Shown: one piece after another, positions 63,101 to 64,000 of the stretch
Layout of the letters: each line of letters begins with the position of its first letter
Numbering within the stretch: position 1 is the first letter of the stretch
NCBI GenBank assembly: GCA_902168205.1
Contig: CABHOK010000006.1
Location: forward strand, 62,001-126,000
Direction: 5' to 3'
DNA length: 64,000 nt
Origin: an uncultured Chitinophaga sp.
Lineage (GTDB): Bacteria; Bacteroidota; Bacteroidia; Cytophagales; Cyclobacteriaceae
Program-made: the position numbers and the translations under genes
The notes under the pieces: generated by a model
What the model was told of the DNA's origin: nothing
The model's database searches: none
Seen by the model: the letters and a program-made list of their open reading frames with translations, nothing else

Positions 63101-63326
63101 AGCTCTGAAAAAACGCGAAGATTGATGTTGTAATGATACCCAGCGCACCGGCCGCGAGAAAGGCTTTGTCGAGGTACGCGCCCATGCGGTTAAGGAAGAG
63201 CGAGTCGGCTGTTACCTGGTAGGTTGCTATGAACACCCCCATGAAGAAGCCGGTGCAAAGCATCACGATGATTTGCTTTTGTTCTTCGCTCTTGATGCGG
63301 AGCACATTTGCTATACGACTTGCCAT
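60168..63326 (-). CDS. MFS/NTP-exchanger-like carrier fused to HEAT repeats and a cNMP-binding fold
   Basis: 1052 aa. Residues 15-430: about twelve TM helices resembling the ADP/ATP-translocase-like NTT/MFS carriers (VTADSLFLNRMGAYLDKAFLAAGALGIITTS). Residues about 470-890: helical HEAT-type repeats (LLLDSEPQVRNTAIKTSI, NPVYSNQAMNALVQIGAITLPAL). Residues about 920-1045: a cyclic-nucleotide-binding-type jellyroll (YFYVLNTGVVHLYQRGEL.. FIGEMLGVHHFINTNLIV). The phosphate cassette has GE but lacks the Arg-(S/T)-Ala part, so classic cAMP binding is doubtful. Promoter box TATATTTG sits 12 nt upstream. Ends 8 nt before the small membrane protein. Confidence 0.78.
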   Translation of the reverse strand: MASRIANVLRIKSEEQKQIIVMLCTGFFMGVFIATYQVTADSLFLNRMGAYLDKAFLAAGALGIITTSIFAFFQSWIRFTTLALGAVVLILIFTLGAYWLLQHGDPAWHNYFVFALYCMTGPITAILLLSFWGIFGRLFNFRQSKRIIGWIDTGQLIAAILATLIAIPFTSKIIHDTADYLLVCAISIAIVSVLLFFISSSFTLSKNNPREFGAGVRRETRINKLLRDPYIRMLSIFLLISMVMFMFTQYSFQQLVQIQYPKERELTNFNSFFTGAVYGISLIMQTFINQRIISNYGLRISLFVLPLVVILFAIGSILTGGIFGYEKVLGTTGFLYFFLFVALTRLFNWTLRDSLENPVFKLFFIPLDNRLRFNIQSKVEGLMNESARFVAGLLIFGLAFVPFFKVIHIAIFLLLLAGAYFYVVNHMYNGYRNKIRLKLEGTDIQQEKLEKGLSQVTSRLENMLGVPNPSKAVFSFKLLEKINAAHVPAWVNNLMKNEEESVRLYAQDRMNELKGLSVSDKYVIRMDTTRMDGSEKNVLSKEDLELIIQNGGDITKTRIQKLTRSANPNDRHYAAELLLHTSKEEYTSFLMELLLDSEPQVRNTAIKTSIKKHNAEIVNAIIENLGNPVYSNQAMNALVQIGAITLPALDTAFYRSGQSTQMMLRIIQVIGRIGGQRAREILWNKMDYPNKVIVSQVLLSLGECGFKAGISQITRIKYVIESDISDISWNLSALYEIGDDGFSEQIRTALRFEIQNDIEHIYTLLTMLYDTRSIQLVKENIDSGTAEGITYAIELLDVFLSEQLKQRVIPILDDVSDAERISRLEYFYPRVKLDSRLVLKFLINRDFTQSNRWTKACVLFQIGIRKIEDFKLDLIAQLFNPDLLIREVSAWALHKISPTEYEQNSRRLGSDVKYELDTRIIHARRIMRFEKVLFFQDINIFNGVPGLTLTYLADLSEELRMRKDESLVLDERSNNYFYVLNTGVVHLYQRGELTSEFKQGEFIGEMLGVHHFINTNLIVAQTDVVILKFNKDQFYELLSDNVALADKVLEYI

Positions 63327-63344
63327 AAGGTAGTCGTCAAATAT

Positions 63345-63380
63345 AAAAAAATCCGGGCCGATAGTTTATCGGGCCCGGAT
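63345..63380 (-). terminator. Terminator after OmpH/Skp-like gene
   Basis: ATCCGGGCCGAT (63351-63362) pairs with ATCGGGCCCGGAT (63368-63380), one bulge. On the minus strand TTTTTTTATA follows. Confidence 0.85.
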
Positions 63381-63405
63381 TTCTGTTGCGATTTTTTATC
63401 GTTAC

Positions 63406-63999
63406 TTACTTTTTAGCAGCAGTAGTATCAGCCGGTACACCTGTTTTCTCCTGTGTATACTCGGTGTTCAAACCATCGATAACGTCTTTGGTAATATTGA
63501 TAGCTTCTCCTGCAAAGAGTACATCACTGGTAGGGTCGTACTTCAATACAACCTGTAAACCTTTTTCAGTACCATACTTTTTCAAAAACTTGGTAATGCG
63601 ATCGTATAATTCGCGATTCAGTTTTGCTTCTTCTTCCATCAATTGCTGGCCGAGGCTCTGCTGATATAGTTGAAGGTTCTGTTGTTTCTTACCAAGATCT
63701 TCTTCTGTTGCACGTACCTGGCCAAGTGTCATGCTATTTACATTGCGCTTGTATGCTTCGATCTCGTTCTGAAGACCGATGGCGCGGTTACGATACTCCT
63801 GCTCAATCTTCTTCGACTTGTCTTCAAGCACTGTCTTTTGCGCCTTCAGGTAATCGTAGTATTTCAATACCGTGTCGGAGTTGATATAGGCCACTGTAAG
63901 TTCGCCTGGTGCTACTGAAGAACCTTCAGCTGCTGCCGGCTTGGCCGATGAGAAATGTAAGTAAAATAGTACCGCGACTGCTACCAGCAGCACGATGTT
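63406..63999 (-). CDS. OmpH/Skp-like periplasmic chaperone (start beyond window edge)
   Basis: The frame is open to the right edge; at least 195 residues are seen. A hydrophobic signal segment (VLLVAVAVLFYLHFSS) is followed by VAYINSDTVLKYYDYLKAQKTVLEDKSKKIEQEY and a long coiled coil (GKKQQNLQLYQQSLGQQLMEEEAKLNRELYDRI), then a beta part (KGLQVVLKYDPTSDVLFAGEAI NITKDVI). That is the Skp/OmpH layout. The Skp chaperone shields unfolded outer-membrane proteins. The first residues are missing from this window. Confidence 0.85.
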   Translation of the reverse strand, partial: NIVLLVAVAVLFYLHFSSAKPAAAEGSSVAPGELTVAYINSDTVLKYYDYLKAQKTVLEDKSKKIEQEYRNRAIGLQNEIEAYKRNVNSMTLGQVRATEEDLGKKQQNLQLYQQSLGQQLMEEEAKLNRELYDRITKFLKKYGTEKGLQVVLKYDPTSDVLFAGEAINITKDVIDGLNTEYTQEKTGVPADTTAAKK

Positions 64000-64000
64000 T

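Overview
The window looks like chromosomal DNA of a Bacteroidota bacterium, most likely a Cytophagales member (an Ohtaekwangia/Chryseolinea-like lineage is a guess). Supporting signs are a C-terminal type IX secretion sorting domain, the compact Bacteroidetes primary sigma factor, bacillithiol enzyme BshB1, DUF3667, START-like SRPBCC and DUF5777 proteins, and promoters of the TTTG-N19-TAnnTTTG type (perfect upstream of tRNA-Thr). GC content is moderate. The tetranucleotide TATA is conspicuously common, even inside conserved genes.

Layout. 1-3523 (+): end of a glycosyltransferase locus, four GT2 enzymes, two junctions coupled by ATGA overlaps. 3531-6395 (-): a large secreted ELWxxDGT-repeat protein. 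6723-11321: DinB-like protein, an orphan FtsX-type permease coupled to a PadR regulator, and a divergent DUF4097 protein with TSDGN repeats. 11438-13366: class III cyclase/TolB-like/TPR protein, ending in a 226-bp inverted-repeat element. 13595-17354 (-): aldo/keto reductase, AraC regulator, sorbosone-dehydrogenase-like protein, DUF1328 peptide. 17480-19502 (-): a two-gene radical-SAM/DNA-metabolism pair behind a striking double dyad, back to back with tRNA-Thr.

19956-31127 is mostly minus-strand housekeeping: DUF349, YqgE, (pdxH +), bshB1, trxB, rpoD, pnp, rpsO, LptF/G family, START-like protein; then a candidate 32-aa membrane peptide. 31459-43997 mixes a HEAT-like protein, DUF3667, TPR proteins, Ku, a LytS/LytTR two-component system, an alpha/beta hydrolase, a TetR/ABC1-kinase pair, LigD and DUF4184. 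Ku and LigD would form a bacterial end-joining pathway. 44155-59519 (-): MHS-family transporter, TPR protein, gyrA, barrel protein, COG3014-like lipoprotein with an LpoB-like partner, rpe, a MetZ-like enzyme, OsmC, an SSS symporter, and a DUF5777/YceI/YceI/cytochrome set.

59653-59931 holds the most novel-looking signal: two tandem minus-strand units of about 65 nt, each with a TACCTTTG -7 box, an identical 21-nt 5' segment and a GGGGGAT terminator hairpin, that is, a duplicated candidate small RNA. The window ends with a 1052-aa carrier/HEAT/cyclic-nucleotide-binding-fold fusion and the start-truncated gene of an OmpH/Skp-like chaperone. All functional calls rest on reading motifs by eye; no database search was run.
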